NCBI GenBank assembly: GCA_016875095.1
Contig: VGSG01000004.1
Span: 50,226 to 114,225, forward strand
Reading direction: 5' to 3'
Source: Deltaproteobacteria bacterium
GTDB lineage: Bacteria; Desulfobacterota; Desulfomonilia; Desulfomonilales; Desulfomonilaceae
DNA: 64,000 nt
Each line of letters begins with the position of its first letter. Position 1 is the stretch's first letter. Positions 24,073 through 32,616 of this stretch are shown piece after piece. The notes under the pieces are model-generated. The model saw only the letters and a list, made by a program, of their open reading frames with translations, was not told where the DNA came from and did no database searches. The translations under genes were made by a program, and so were the position numbers.

Positions 24073-25797
24073 GTGACTGAAATCGCACATATCGCCGAAC
24101 GCATCAATGTGGCTCAAGGAAAGGGGCCCGTAGACCTTCTCCTAAAAAACGGCCGTGTGGTAAACGTTTTCAGCGGAGAGATTCACGCCGCGTCCTTGGC
24201 GATTCTCGGCGATCGAATCATCGGCTTTGGAGACTACGAGGCGCGGGATACCGTCGATCTCCAGGGTCAGTTCCTCGCGCCGGGGTTCATCGACGGACAC
24301 CTCCATCTGGAATCGAGCATGCTGGCGGTCCCCGAATTCGCCCGCAATGTGACGCCGCTGGGAACCACCTCGGTGGTGGCCGATCCTCACGAGATTGCGA
24401 ATGTCCTTGGGGTGGAGGGCATCCGCTACATGCTCTCCTCCAGCGAGGGTCTGCCCCTTAGGGTCTTCCTTATGTTTCCGTCGTGCGTGCCTGCCACGCC
24501 CTTCGAAACATCGGGCGCACAGCTCTTTCACTCAGATATGGAGCCGTTCAAGGATAACGATCGAATCCTGGGGCTTGCCGAGATGATGAACTTCCCCGGG
24601 GTGCTCTTTGGAGACCCTGAGATCCTCGCGAAAATCCAGGTTTTCAGGGACAAAGTGCTCGACGGGCATGCCCCTGGTCTCTCCGGAACAGCCTTGTGCG
24701 CATATGTGGGCGCAGGGATCGGTTCCGACCACGAATGCACGAATCTGGACGAGGCTCGTGAAAAGCTCAGGCTCGGGATGCGCATTATGATCAGGGAGGG
24801 TTCGGCCGCGAAGAACATGGACGCGCTCCTTCCTCTGGTGAACGAATTCAATTCCAGGAACTGTTTTTTTGTAACCGACGACATGGATCCCGCGGACATC
24901 GTGGAACACGGCCATATGAACGGGCTGGTGCGCAAAGCGATTAACAAAGGCATCGATCCCCTCAGGGCTATACAAATGGCCACGATCAATCCGGCTTCGT
25001 ATTTCAGGCTGAGAAATCTGGGCGCATTGGCGCCGGGATACCTCGCGGATATCGTCGTGTTGGAGGATTTGGAGCAGCTCAAAGCCGGCCGGGTCTATCA
25101 TGGAGGTCGCCTGGTGGCGGAAAACGGAAAGTGCTTGGTGGATCTACCGATTCCGCTTGACCGTCGAGTGACGGGAACCATGCGCGTGAACTGGGATAAG
25201 GTCCGCGACTTCGCGATTACGGCGGAAGGAAGCCGAGTGAACGTTATTCAGGCCGTGCCTGACGAGATAGTTACCATGAGACTTTATGAAGAGGCCCGGA
25301 TTCAGGACGGCCAGGTGATCACGGACACCCCAAGGGACATCCTGAAGATCGCAGTGATTGAAAGGCATCACGGCTCAGGCGCCTTCTCCGTCGGCCTAAT
25401 ACGCGGCTTCGGATTAAAAGAGGGGGCGATCTCCTGCTCAGTGGCTCATGACGCGCACAACATCATCGTGGTGGGAGCGAATGACGGGGACATGATGACC
25501 GCGGCTAAACGCGTGGCCTCTATAGGTGGCGGAATGGCCGTGACAAGAAACGGTGAGGTCCTTGCCGAGTTGCCGTTACCCATTGCGGGGCTGATGTCCG
25601 ACCGCCCGCTGGAAGAGGTCCGCGCAAGTCTGCATAGGGTGAGCGAAGCGGCCCGCGGGCTCGGTTGCGCGCTCAAGGCCCCCTTTGCCACTCTCTCCTT
25701 CATGGCCTTGACCCCGATTCCTGAATTGAAACTCACGGACCAGGGTCTCTTTGATTCGATCAATTTCCAATTCGTCTCTCTGTTCCAGGATTACTGA
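24073..25797 (+). CDS. ade: Adenine deaminase
   Basis: Deaminates adenine to hypoxanthine. A 574-residue amidohydrolase with the metal-binding HLHLESS (GFIDGHLHLESS), DPHEIANVLG, the GSDHEC loop, TDDMDP and a C-terminal domain ending in the glycine-rich HDAHNIIVVG and VASIGGGMAV segments typical of bacterial Ade. GTG 24073 is used, with GGAGG 9 bases upstream. Coupling to MTA phosphorylase implies that adenine released from methylthioadenosine is passed on to hypoxanthine rather than salvaged by a phosphoribosyltransferase alone. Confidence 0.95.
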   Translation: MTEIAHIAERINVAQGKGPVDLLLKNGRVVNVFSGEIHAASLAILGDRIIGFGDYEARDTVDLQGQFLAPGFIDGHLHLESSMLAVPEFARNVTPLGTTSVVADPHEIANVLGVEGIRYMLSSSEGLPLRVFLMFPSCVPATPFETSGAQLFHSDMEPFKDNDRILGLAEMMNFPGVLFGDPEILAKIQVFRDKVLDGHAPGLSGTALCAYVGAGIGSDHECTNLDEAREKLRLGMRIMIREGSAAKNMDALLPLVNEFNSRNCFFVTDDMDPADIVEHGHMNGLVRKAINKGIDPLRAIQMATINPASYFRLRNLGALAPGYLADIVVLEDLEQLKAGRVYHGGRLVAENGKCLVDLPIPLDRRVTGTMRVNWDKVRDFAITAEGSRVNVIQAVPDEIVTMRLYEEARIQDGQVITDTPRDILKIAVIERHHGSGAFSVGLIRGFGLKEGAISCSVAHDAHNIIVVGANDGDMMTAAKRVASIGGGMAVTRNGEVLAELPLPIAGLMSDRPLEEVRASLHRVSEAARGLGCALKAPFATLSFMALTPIPELKLTDQGLFDSINFQFVSLFQDY

Positions 25798-26157
25798 CAA
25801 GACCGTAGATCTCGTGAGCGGGCTTGAAACCGGTGCCTACAAATGCTTCGCGCGATCACCGGGCATATGCCTGTCACCACGAGTTTCGCCCCATTCGAGG
25901 CGACTTGCTTTTGTCACTCTTGTGGAAGCAGAAATCGAGTCCCGCGTTTTGGGGGATGGAATTCCGCGAAACGCGTGACCGCCCCTCGGCGCTTGCCCGA
26001 AGTCCGATCCGAGCTTCGCCGGGATGACGGGCAAGCAAAAGGCCGATACTTTTGGCTGATGGTATAAGCGCGCTTCGGTGATCCTAAGCCCGGCATTGCC
26101 TGAAAACACTCAACGGAATTATTTTTGAGGAGGGGCTTGACAAGGTCTACCACTTAG
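25798..26157. other. Non-coding gap carrying a REP-like repeat before the perR promoter
   Basis: No gene seen. At 25912-25938 the string GTCACTCTTGTGGAAGCAGAAATC matches, with substitutions, the inverse of 54911-54935, so both are copies of one dispersed element. The AATTCCGCGAAACGCG and CCGGGATGACGGGCAAGC strings further on belong to the same kind of repeat debris. The right end holds the promoter of the Fur-family gene, with TTGACA at 26137. Confidence 0.5.
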
Positions 26158-26172
26158 TAGTAGTTACTATTA
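26158..26172. promoter_or_regulatory. Fur/PerR-type 7-1-7 operator
   Basis: TAGTAGT-T-ACTATTA is an inverted repeat of the 7-1-7 form bound by the Fur superfamily (6 of 7 positions complementary; PerR consensus TTATAAT-n-ATTATAA). It ends 17 bases before the Fur-family start codon and overlaps the expected -10 region (TAGTTA at 26161, 18 bases after the TTGACA at 26137). Autoregulation, with control of the downstream gene run, is the natural reading. Confidence 0.65.
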
Positions 26173-26189
26173 TCAAAAAAGATAGAGCC

Positions 26190-26660
26190 ATGAACCAACC
26201 CCTCCGAATGACCAAGCAGCGACGGCTCATTTTGGAGGAGCTGCTTAAGAACAAATCCCACCCCTCGGCCGACGAAGTGTACCGCCTCGTACGCGCTCGA
26301 CTGCCCAACATCAGTCTCGGCACCGTGTACCGAAATCTTGAGCTTCTCTCTGAATCCGGGCTTATTGGGAAACTTGAGCTGAGCGGGGTGGCAAAGAGGT
26401 TCGACGGCACAGTTGAGGAGCACTATCATGTTCGATGTGTTCAGTGCGGCCAAGTTCGAGACGTGGAGGTTGCGCCCCTACCGGAGATTCACGTCGCGGT
26501 TCAGGACGCAAGCGGTTACGAGATTTTTGCCCACAGGCTTGAATTCCGGGGATTGTGCCCGCAGTGTCGCAAAAGGCGTGGAATTGGAGGAATAGAGCCG
26601 GACGCGGCCCAATCCCTGAGCGATGAGATGGGCTCAGCTTCAACCCGCAGCTCCCGCTAA
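26190..26660 (+). CDS. Fur-family regulator, PerR-like peroxide sensor
   Basis: A 156-residue metalloregulator. Winged-helix DNA-binding domain at about 5-80 (MTKQRRLILEEL, GTVYRNLELLSESGLI), then KRFDGTVEEHYHVRC with the Asp and His residues that form the regulatory metal site, and two CxxC pairs (CVQC, CPQC) for structural zinc. The His/Asp pattern and target genes point to PerR rather than iron-sensing Fur. It is the first gene of a same-strand run of peroxide, superoxide and oxygen-scavenging genes, and an operator lies over its own promoter. The C-terminal 25 residues are an extra polar tail. Confidence 0.88.
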   Translation: MNQPLRMTKQRRLILEELLKNKSHPSADEVYRLVRARLPNISLGTVYRNLELLSESGLIGKLELSGVAKRFDGTVEEHYHVRCVQCGQVRDVEVAPLPEIHVAVQDASGYEIFAHRLEFRGLCPQCRKRRGIGGIEPDAAQSLSDEMGSASTRSSR

Positions 26661-26742
26661 GAAATCTCTTCCCCGGGTTTTTCCAAAGAATTGACGATCG
26701 CACATGGGACCCGGACGGGGCTGCTCAATAGAGGGAGGTCAC

Positions 26743-27318
26743 ATGAAAAGCTTGAAGGGATCACAGACGGAACAGAACTTGATCACGGCCTTCGCGGGTG
26801 AGTCGCAGGCTAGGAACCGGTACACCTATTTTGCTTCAAAGGCCAGGCAGGAAGACCTCATCCAGATTGCCCAAGTTTTCGAGGAGACGGCCAATCAAGA
26901 GAAAGAGCACGCAAAACGCTTCTTTTCGCAGCTCCAAGGTGGAGAAACGGTTGTGCAGGCCGCGTTTCCCGCTGGGGTTGTGGGGGGCACCGCGGCGAAC
27001 CTCACCGCGGCAGCCGCAGGAGAGCAGATGGAGTGGACCCAGATTTACCCTGAATTTGCACGGATCGCTCGCGAGGAAGGCTTCACGGAGGCGGGCTTGA
27101 TCTGGGACGCGGTCAGTGTGGCTGAGAAACAGCACGAGAAGCGGTACCGGGGCTTGTTGGCCAATCTGGAGACGGGGCGGACCTTTCGGCGAGATATCAA
27201 CGTGGTCTGGCGCTGCATAAACTGCGGCTACCTCCATGAAGGCTTTGAAGCGCCGCAACAGTGCCCGGCTTGCGCGCATCCACAAGGGTACTACGAGCTG
27301 TTGGGTGAGAACTGGTAG
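26743..27318 (+). CDS. Rubrerythrin
   Basis: Reduces hydrogen peroxide to water with electrons from rubredoxin or directly from NAD(P)H-linked partners. The 191-residue protein has the four-helix diiron domain ([41 protein letters not shown]) followed by a C-terminal rubredoxin domain with two C-x2-C pairs (CINC, CPAC). ATG 26743 has GGGAGG at the right distance; an in-frame upstream ATG at 26704 lacks one. Position directly after the PerR-like gene fits peroxide induction. Confidence 0.95.
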   Translation: MKSLKGSQTEQNLITAFAGESQARNRYTYFASKARQEDLIQIAQVFEETANQEKEHAKRFFSQLQGGETVVQAAFPAGVVGGTAANLTAAAAGEQMEWTQIYPEFARIAREEGFTEAGLIWDAVSVAEKQHEKRYRGLLANLETGRTFRRDINVVWRCINCGYLHEGFEAPQQCPACAHPQGYYELLGENW

Positions 27319-27389
27319 AGCGACGGCAAGCTCTGCGCTATTTCTCAGTAATCAGGCCTATTCTTACGTTGAGAAAGGGGAATTCCGAA

Positions 27390-27764
27390 ATGACGGAGAA
27401 TTTGCAGGTCTACAAATGCGAAATCTGTGGCAACATGGTAGAAATGATTCATGCTGGTGAAGGCGCTCTTGTCTGTTGCGGACAAGAGATGAAGCTCTTG
27501 GTCGCCAACACAGTGGACGCGGCCAAGGAAAAGCACGTGCCGGTGAAAGAAAAGGTTACGGGAGGTCTGAAGGTCAAGGTCGGCAGTGTTCCTCACCCTA
27601 TGGAAGACAAACACTACATTGAGTGGGTGGAGATCGTTTCCGACGGGAAGGCGTACCGGCAGTTTCTCAAGCCGGGCGAGGCCCCTGAAGCGTTTTTTCC
27701 GGTCCAGGGGGAGTTCACCGCCAGGGAGTTCTGCAATCTTCACGGCCTCTGGAAGGCTGACTGA
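27390..27764 (+). CDS. dfx: Desulfoferrodoxin (superoxide reductase)
   Basis: One-electron reduction of superoxide to peroxide without releasing O2. At 124 residues it has the N-terminal desulforedoxin centre (C-x2-C near residues 10-13 and adjacent Cys-Cys near 29-30) and the catalytic Fe site ([23 protein letters not shown] supplying four His and the axial Cys). This is the two-iron class. AAAGGGG precedes the ATG at 27390. It lies between rubrerythrin and rubredoxin, its expected peroxide consumer and electron donor. Confidence 0.96.
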   Translation: MTENLQVYKCEICGNMVEMIHAGEGALVCCGQEMKLLVANTVDAAKEKHVPVKEKVTGGLKVKVGSVPHPMEDKHYIEWVEIVSDGKAYRQFLKPGEAPEAFFPVQGEFTAREFCNLHGLWKAD

Positions 27765-27885
27765 TTGGAGCCATATCGCTCTCCCAGAGTAATTTGCAAT
27801 CACCGCGGCCTCCGGGAGCCCGATCACCGAGTGGCCGCGGTCGCGCCACGAATGGCGCCTAAACCGGAAAGCGAGGTCACGGCGA

Positions 27886-28095
27886 ATGGCTCGTCCCGAA
27901 GAGATGTGGCAATGTCAAACTGTTAACTGCGGCTATATCTACAATCCCGACAAAGGGGACCGCAAAGGCAAGATACCCAAAGACACCCGGTTTGAGGCTT
28001 TGCCTGACGACTGGAAGTGCCCTATATGCGGCGCGACCAAGAAAATGTTCAAGCCCCTTGCAGGGCCCGGCGCCGTGAGGGAGGCCACCGCCTAG
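27886..28095 (+). CDS. Rubredoxin with C-x4-C first motif
   Basis: A 69-residue one-iron electron carrier. The C-terminal half is standard (LPDDWKCPICGATKKMF), but the first metal motif reads C-QTVN-C, four residues between the cysteines instead of two. A variant of this kind is known for a second rubredoxin in Desulfovibrio (Rd-2). A 10-residue Ala/Gly-rich tail follows. It probably serves the superoxide reductase and rubrerythrin beside it. A classical rubredoxin is encoded 4.3 kb downstream, so the two carriers may serve different partners. Confidence 0.9.
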   Translation: MARPEEMWQCQTVNCGYIYNPDKGDRKGKIPKDTRFEALPDDWKCPICGATKKMFKPLAGPGAVREATA

Positions 28096-28153
28096 AAAGC
28101 CGTCGCTCCCCCGACGCAGACGCTCCCCGAGGCGGTAGAGGAGGTGAGATCGC

Positions 28154-28717
28154 ATGAACAGACCCTTACCGTTGGCGCTTATGGCGGCCCTGGTTGTATT
28201 CGGCGCGAGCGCTCCTTCGCGAGGCGCTGATGCGATTAAGGTCCTGGGAGAGCCGTTGTCACGATTGGAGTTCGGAATCCCCGAGGATGCCGCGGACAAG
28301 GCTTATCTGGGGCTTGACGGCGCCGGCCTATTCCGCCTGCCGCAGATAAAGGCGGATATCATTATCATTGAGGTCTTCAGCATGTACTGCCCGTACTGCC
28401 AGGCAGAGGCCGAGCATGTGAACAGCCTCTTCGTGAAGATACGGGACGATCAAACTTTCAGGAGCCGGGTCAAGCTCATCGGAATCGGCGCCGGCAATAC
28501 GCCCTTCGAAGTGGAGCTTTTCAAGAAGAAGTTCGGCGTCTCATTTCCTATGATAAGTGATTATCGAATGACCATACAGAGCGCAGCGGATCAGAAATTT
28601 CGCACCCCCACCTTTATCGTGGCGAAACCCGAGGGTGGCGCTCGATTGAAAATAATATACACTCACGTGGGAAAGCTGGGGGAGCTGGACGCGTTCCTGA
28701 AGAAGGCGCTGTTTTAG
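28154..28717 (+). CDS. Exported thioredoxin-fold protein (TlpA-like)
   Basis: A 187-residue protein with a cleavable signal (core LALMAALVVFG, cleavage near SRG-AD) and a thioredoxin fold whose active site is C-P-Y-C in FSMYCPYCQAEAEH at about residue 80. The cis-Pro segment is TPTFIV. Such proteins reduce or relay disulfides in the periplasm. The gene for an exported peroxiredoxin begins 24 bases later, so a role as its reductant is plausible but inferred. GGAGG before the ATG. Confidence 0.82.
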   Translation: MNRPLPLALMAALVVFGASAPSRGADAIKVLGEPLSRLEFGIPEDAADKAYLGLDGAGLFRLPQIKADIIIIEVFSMYCPYCQAEAEHVNSLFVKIRDDQTFRSRVKLIGIGAGNTPFEVELFKKKFGVSFPMISDYRMTIQSAADQKFRTPTFIVAKPEGGARLKIIYTHVGKLGELDAFLKKALF

Positions 28718-28741
28718 GGCGTCCGGGAGGAGGGGGTTGAA

Positions 28742-29374
28742 TTGAACAAGAAGATTATTCATGCTCGGGCGCCGGCCGTTTCACTAGGACTGCGCATTCT
28801 GATCGGAATAATCTCCCTGGGATTGTTCATCGACGCGACCTGCGCGGGAGCCGAAGTCCCGGGGGCAGGCATTTATCAACCGGGCGCCCTCAAACCCACG
28901 GACAGTGAAAGTAAGATCAAGGTGGGGGACAAGGCGCCTGAATTCACATTACCCGCTGTGTCCGGCGAAAAGATCTCACTGAGTCAGTACCGAGGCAGAA
29001 AGAACGTGGTGATCTCTTTTGTGCCCGCGGCCTGGACGCCTGTTTGTTCCCAGCAGTGGCCTGGTTACAACATCGCTCAGGAGCTGTTTGAAAAAAATGG
29101 CGCAGTCCTGCTCGGTATCTCGGTGGATAATATACCGACGCTGTATGCCTGGACCAAAGAGATGGGTAAGCTCTGGTTTCCGGTGCTGGCCGATTTCTGG
29201 CCGCACGGGGCGGTTGCCCGCGCGTATGGGGTGCTGCGATCCGATGGTGTGGCCGAACGCGCTCTCTTCGTGATAGACAGAGAAGGGATCGTTCGTTACG
29301 CAGATATTCACGACATCAACGAGATGCCTCGACTGGAAGAGCTCGTGCGGGTGTTGGAGCGGCTTCCGAAGTAA
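28742..29374 (+). CDS. Exported peroxiredoxin (AhpC/TSA family)
   Basis: A 210-residue thiol peroxidase. A hydrophobic N-terminal segment (about 15-36) acts as a signal peptide or anchor. The peroxiredoxin domain starts at KVGDKAPEFTLP. The peroxidatic cysteine lies in PAAWTPVC (the PxxxTxxC motif, about residue 102), and the conserved Arg follows in RSDGVAERALFVID. No obvious resolving Cys is nearby, so it may be one-Cys and depend on a partner such as the thioredoxin-like protein encoded just upstream. TTG start after GGAGGAGG. Confidence 0.86.
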   Translation: MNKKIIHARAPAVSLGLRILIGIISLGLFIDATCAGAEVPGAGIYQPGALKPTDSESKIKVGDKAPEFTLPAVSGEKISLSQYRGRKNVVISFVPAAWTPVCSQQWPGYNIAQELFEKNGAVLLGISVDNIPTLYAWTKEMGKLWFPVLADFWPHGAVARAYGVLRSDGVAERALFVIDREGIVRYADIHDINEMPRLEELVRVLERLPK

Positions 29375-29424
29375 TCCGCTGACTCGGGATTTCGGTCGGA
29401 CTCGTTTACCGGGGGTTGGGCGCC

Positions 29425-30945
29425 TTGAAAAATTTCCCCACGAAACTGCTGGCAATCCTGGTGTGGCTGGCCCCGATCTGCGGAGCGGGACTTGCCGCAG
29501 CGGCCGAAGAAGCGCCACTCAGCTCGGCTTCCGACGATTGCATTGCGTGCCATGCCAGCGTTCATCCGGGAATTGTGGCTGATTGGAAGCGCAGCCGCCA
29601 TTCACGAGTCACGCCTGCTCAGGCGTTGAAAAAGCCCAAGCTCCAACGTCGAATCTCCGCCTCCAATGTGCCCGAAAACTTGGCCAACGTAGCGGTAGGC
29701 TGCGCGGAATGCCACACTATGCGAGCGGAGAGCCACAAAGATACTTTCGAGCATGGGGACCGGAAAGTCCACATTGTAGTTTCACCGGCCGATTGCGCCA
29801 CGTGTCATAGCGAAGAGGCCTCCCAGTTCGAAAACAACTTGATGTCCTTCGCACGGAAGAATCTCGCGCAGAACAAGCTGTATGAGACACTGATAAAATC
29901 CGTGAACGGCGTCCGGAGTCTCCACGGCATGAAAACCTCTATCTCCGACCCCGATCCGGAGACCAACGCCGATTCCTGTTATCACTGCCACGGAACCGAA
30001 GTTCTCGTTAAGGGCAAAGTGACCAGGGATACGCAGGCGGGTGAGATGGAGTTCCCGATTCTTGAGGGATGGCCCAACTCAGGTGTGGGTCGCTTTAATC
30101 CCGACGGGAGCAAGGGCTCATGCTCGGCTTGCCACAGCAGACATCAATTTGCCATTCAGGTAGCCAGGCAGCCCTACACCTGCTCACAGTGTCACAAAGG
30201 CCCCGATGTCCCGGCCTACCCCGCGTTCGACGTGAGCAAGCACGGCAATCTCACGGCGTCCCTCAAGGGTGAATGGAAACTCACCGACGTTCCGTGGACG
30301 GTGGGCAAGGATTTTTCAGCGCCCACCTGCGCAGTTTGCCACGTGAGCTTGCTGGTGGACTCGGAAGGTGAGATCGTGGCCAAACGGACCCATCAGATGA
30401 GCGATCGTCTCCCCTGGCGTATTCTGGGCTTGATCTATGCGCATCCCCATCCTAAGTCGCCGGACACATCCATTATCGTCAATAAGGACGGTATCCAGCT
30501 CCCCACGACCTTCACCAATGAACGAGCGTCACAGTACCTGATCGACCAGGCTGAGATGACCAAACGCCGCGAAACCCTGCACAAGGTCTGTATCTCCTGC
30601 CACTCGTCGGAGTGGGTGAACGGTCATTGGCGGCGCCTGGAAAACGCCATTGAAACTACGAATCAGATGACCCTAACAGCCACGAAAATCGCTCTTCAGG
30701 CCTGGGAAAAGGGTGTGGCTCAGCGAGACAATCCGTTCGACGAAGCGATCGAAAAACAGTGGGTCCAACAGTGGCTCTTCTATGCGAATTCCACAAGGTT
30801 CGCGTCCGCCATGATGGGGGCCGACTTCGGCGTCTTCGCACATGGACGCTGGCACATGGCCAAGAATATCCAAGAGATGTTGGACAAGTTGAAAGCCCTG
30901 TTGATTCTGCGGCGCGCCGCAGAGGATTTGCCCACAAAGAAATAG
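29425..30945 (+). CDS. Octaheme c-type cytochrome, hydroxylamine oxidoreductase-like
   Basis: A 506-residue periplasmic cytochrome with a signal peptide (cleavage near AAAA-EE) and exactly eight CxxCH haem sites starting at about residues 39, 93, 124, 185, 233, 253, 302 and 389. A long haem-free C-terminal helical region includes NPFDEAIEKQW and SAMMGADFGVFAHGRWHM. Spacing and C-terminus match the HAO superfamily, whose members oxidise hydroxylamine or, in anaerobes, reduce nitrite, NO or hydroxylamine. The crosslinking tyrosine of true HAO cannot be judged by eye. TTG 29425 follows GGGGG by 9 bases. Its place in the oxidative-stress run suggests nitrogen-oxide detoxification (inference). Confidence 0.85.
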   Translation: MKNFPTKLLAILVWLAPICGAGLAAAAEEAPLSSASDDCIACHASVHPGIVADWKRSRHSRVTPAQALKKPKLQRRISASNVPENLANVAVGCAECHTMRAESHKDTFEHGDRKVHIVVSPADCATCHSEEASQFENNLMSFARKNLAQNKLYETLIKSVNGVRSLHGMKTSISDPDPETNADSCYHCHGTEVLVKGKVTRDTQAGEMEFPILEGWPNSGVGRFNPDGSKGSCSACHSRHQFAIQVARQPYTCSQCHKGPDVPAYPAFDVSKHGNLTASLKGEWKLTDVPWTVGKDFSAPTCAVCHVSLLVDSEGEIVAKRTHQMSDRLPWRILGLIYAHPHPKSPDTSIIVNKDGIQLPTTFTNERASQYLIDQAEMTKRRETLHKVCISCHSSEWVNGHWRRLENAIETTNQMTLTATKIALQAWEKGVAQRDNPFDEAIEKQWVQQWLFYANSTRFASAMMGADFGVFAHGRWHMAKNIQEMLDKLKALLILRRAAEDLPTKK

Positions 30946-30966
30946 ACCCGGAAGGAGAGCCGATTC

Positions 30967-31143
30967 ATGGAAAAAATAACTTGGAAGTGTGCGTCGTGCG
31001 GCTACACCTTTGAAAAGGAAGCCGGACAAGCTCCGCCCGAGGCCTGTCCCGGGTGTAAGGAGAAGTGCGAGTTTCTCAATGTGAGCTGCTACGTGCCTGA
31101 ATGCGGTCTCACCGGGCAAGACCCCAGACTTGGAGGCAAATGA
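30967..31143 (+). CDS. Small Cys-rich rubredoxin-like protein (58 residues)
   Basis: Starts at ATG 30967 with GGAGAG upstream, 22 bases after the octaheme cytochrome gene. The product has eight cysteines: [13 protein letters not shown] and [11 protein letters not shown] give rubredoxin-like knuckles, and SCYVPECG adds two more. The PEACPGC segment is longer than in rubredoxin, and the usual aromatic core DDW is missing. It may bind a mononuclear iron or zinc, or an additional centre. It probably acts as a partner of the cytochrome or the flavoproteins encoded next to it. Confidence 0.78.
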   Translation: MEKITWKCASCGYTFEKEAGQAPPEACPGCKEKCEFLNVSCYVPECGLTGQDPRLGGK

Positions 31144-31251
31144 GCTCCACCTGCTGAGAGGGTTTGCCGGTGATCGCAGAGAAGGTTCTTGAGGGCAAGC
31201 GCACGATTGGCGGCATTGGCCTATTCTGATGATTGGAGGCGGCTTTCTGCC

Positions 31252-31824
31252 ATGAAAGTCCTTGGCATTTACGGGAGCCCTCGCGAGGGCGGGAACACGG
31301 ATAGACTGCTGGAGCAAGCCCTCAATGGAGCGCAATCCGCGGGAGCGGAGGTCTCCGCCATACGTCCCTGCGACTTGCATATTTCCGGTTGCATCGAGTG
31401 CGCAGGCTGTGACGAGACCGGCGAGTGCGTGGTCGAAGACGACATGGGGGCGGTCTATCCTCAACTTCTGGAAGCGGAGGTCATCATTCTTGCCGCGCCG
31501 ATGTTTTTCTACGGCTTTCCGGCTCAAGTCAAGGCGCTCATCGACCGATGCCAAGCCATGTGGTGCAGAAGAAGGCTCAATAAGGGCCCTCAAGGAATGA
31601 AGCAGTACGACGGGGGAAAAGGATACGTTATTTTAGCGGGCGCTACCAAAGGAGCCAACCTCTTTGAGGGCGCGAAGCTGACGGCCAAGTACTTCTTTGA
31701 CGCGTTGGATATGAGCTTCGAAGACGGCGTGTACGTGAAAGCCGTAGAGGAAAAAGGCGCGGTGGAAAAGCGCCCTGATGCTCTGGAGGAAGCGCGCTTG
31801 CTCGGCAAAAAGGTTGTGGAATAG
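31252..31824 (+). CDS. Iron-sulfur flavoprotein (NADPH-dependent FMN reductase family)
   Basis: A 190-residue protein with the FMN-binding GSPREGGNTDRLL near the N-terminus and the compact cysteine motif C-x2-C-x2-C-x5-C (from about residue 47) that holds a [4Fe-4S] cluster in iron-sulfur flavoproteins. It has APMFFYGFPAQVKALIDR, the family's second signature. Homologs reduce O2 or peroxide or pass electrons from ferredoxin. ATG 31252 gives the standard N-terminus; GGAGGCGG lies about 10 bases upstream. It sits between the small rubredoxin-like gene and flavodoxin. Confidence 0.88.
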   Translation: MKVLGIYGSPREGGNTDRLLEQALNGAQSAGAEVSAIRPCDLHISGCIECAGCDETGECVVEDDMGAVYPQLLEAEVIILAAPMFFYGFPAQVKALIDRCQAMWCRRRLNKGPQGMKQYDGGKGYVILAGATKGANLFEGAKLTAKYFFDALDMSFEDGVYVKAVEEKGAVEKRPDALEEARLLGKKVVE

Positions 31825-31866
31825 ATTCATGCACCGTTCGGTAGGGCAAAGAGAGGGAGGTGACGC

Positions 31867-32307
31867 ATGCCCAAGGCGCTGATCGCTTATGTAACGAGAT
31901 CGGGGCAGACGCAAAGTATCGCGGAATATATAGCTGAAGGGATAAGATTTACCGGCTGCGACGCCGTCATCATGAACGCGGCGCAGATCCAAAAAGAAGA
32001 ACAACTCGAGGGATATGACGCATACGTGTTTGGGTCGCCCACCTATCACGGGGACATGGCCCAGGGCATGAAGAGCTTTCTCTTTATCGCTTCTAAGGCG
32101 AACCTTGCGGGAAAGGTGGGCGGCGCGTTCGGAGCGTTCGGCTGGAGCGGTGAGGCAGTGGATAGAATCTACGACACCATGCGCAACATCTTTCAGATGA
32201 ACATGGTTGGAGGGCCGCTCAGGCTGAAGTCGGCATCCATGCAGGGCGGTATGCAAATGGCCCAGGACTACGGCCGTGAGCTGGGCAAGAGAATGACAAG
32301 AGAATAA
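31867..32307 (+). CDS. Flavodoxin
   Basis: A 146-residue FMN electron carrier. The phosphate loop is [13 protein letters not shown] near the start; [10 protein letters not shown] and [11 protein letters not shown] provide the two isoalloxazine loops. A short flavodoxin with the FprA-type C-terminal-domain flavour, since the GWSGEAV segment recurs in the A-type flavoprotein downstream. Probable electron carrier for the oxygen or ROS reductases of this run. GGAGG precedes the ATG. Confidence 0.9.
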   Translation: MPKALIAYVTRSGQTQSIAEYIAEGIRFTGCDAVIMNAAQIQKEEQLEGYDAYVFGSPTYHGDMAQGMKSFLFIASKANLAGKVGGAFGAFGWSGEAVDRIYDTMRNIFQMNMVGGPLRLKSASMQGGMQMAQDYGRELGKRMTRE

Positions 32308-32392
32308 TTCCATTACAACTAGCACGGGGTATCGTGCGGCATTATCGGACCTTCGGTCCGGCTCAATTCCAGGGGAAAGAGAGGGAAGAACC

Positions 32393-32551
32393 ATGCAGAG
32401 GTATGTTTGTGGGGTATGTGGTTACGTGTACGATCCCGCGGTAGGGGACCCGGAGAATGGCGTAGACGCCGGCACACCGTTTGACAAACTCCCGGATGAC
32501 TGGGTGTGCCCGGTCTGTGGCGCTGACAAAGACGCCTTTGCTCCTGAATAG
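32393..32551 (+). CDS. Rubredoxin (52 residues)
   Basis: A classical rubredoxin: [21 protein letters not shown] and [11 protein letters not shown], with both C-x2-C pairs and the conserved aromatic residues. GAGGGAAG lies 5-8 bases before the ATG. It directly precedes the A-type flavoprotein gene; rubredoxin is the known electron donor of rubredoxin:oxygen oxidoreductase, so the pair forms a functional unit. Confidence 0.96.
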   Translation: MQRYVCGVCGYVYDPAVGDPENGVDAGTPFDKLPDDWVCPVCGADKDAFAPE

Positions 32552-32616
32552 AAGGGAGGCGGAACGCGGGGAACCTCCGGAAGCGAGGCCCTAAGAAATC
32601 CAAACGGAGGACTGAT

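Noticed and set aside
30673..31593. 306-codon minus-strand frame over the octaheme cytochrome and flavoprotein genes
   Set aside because: Both underlying genes have unmistakable motifs on the plus strand.
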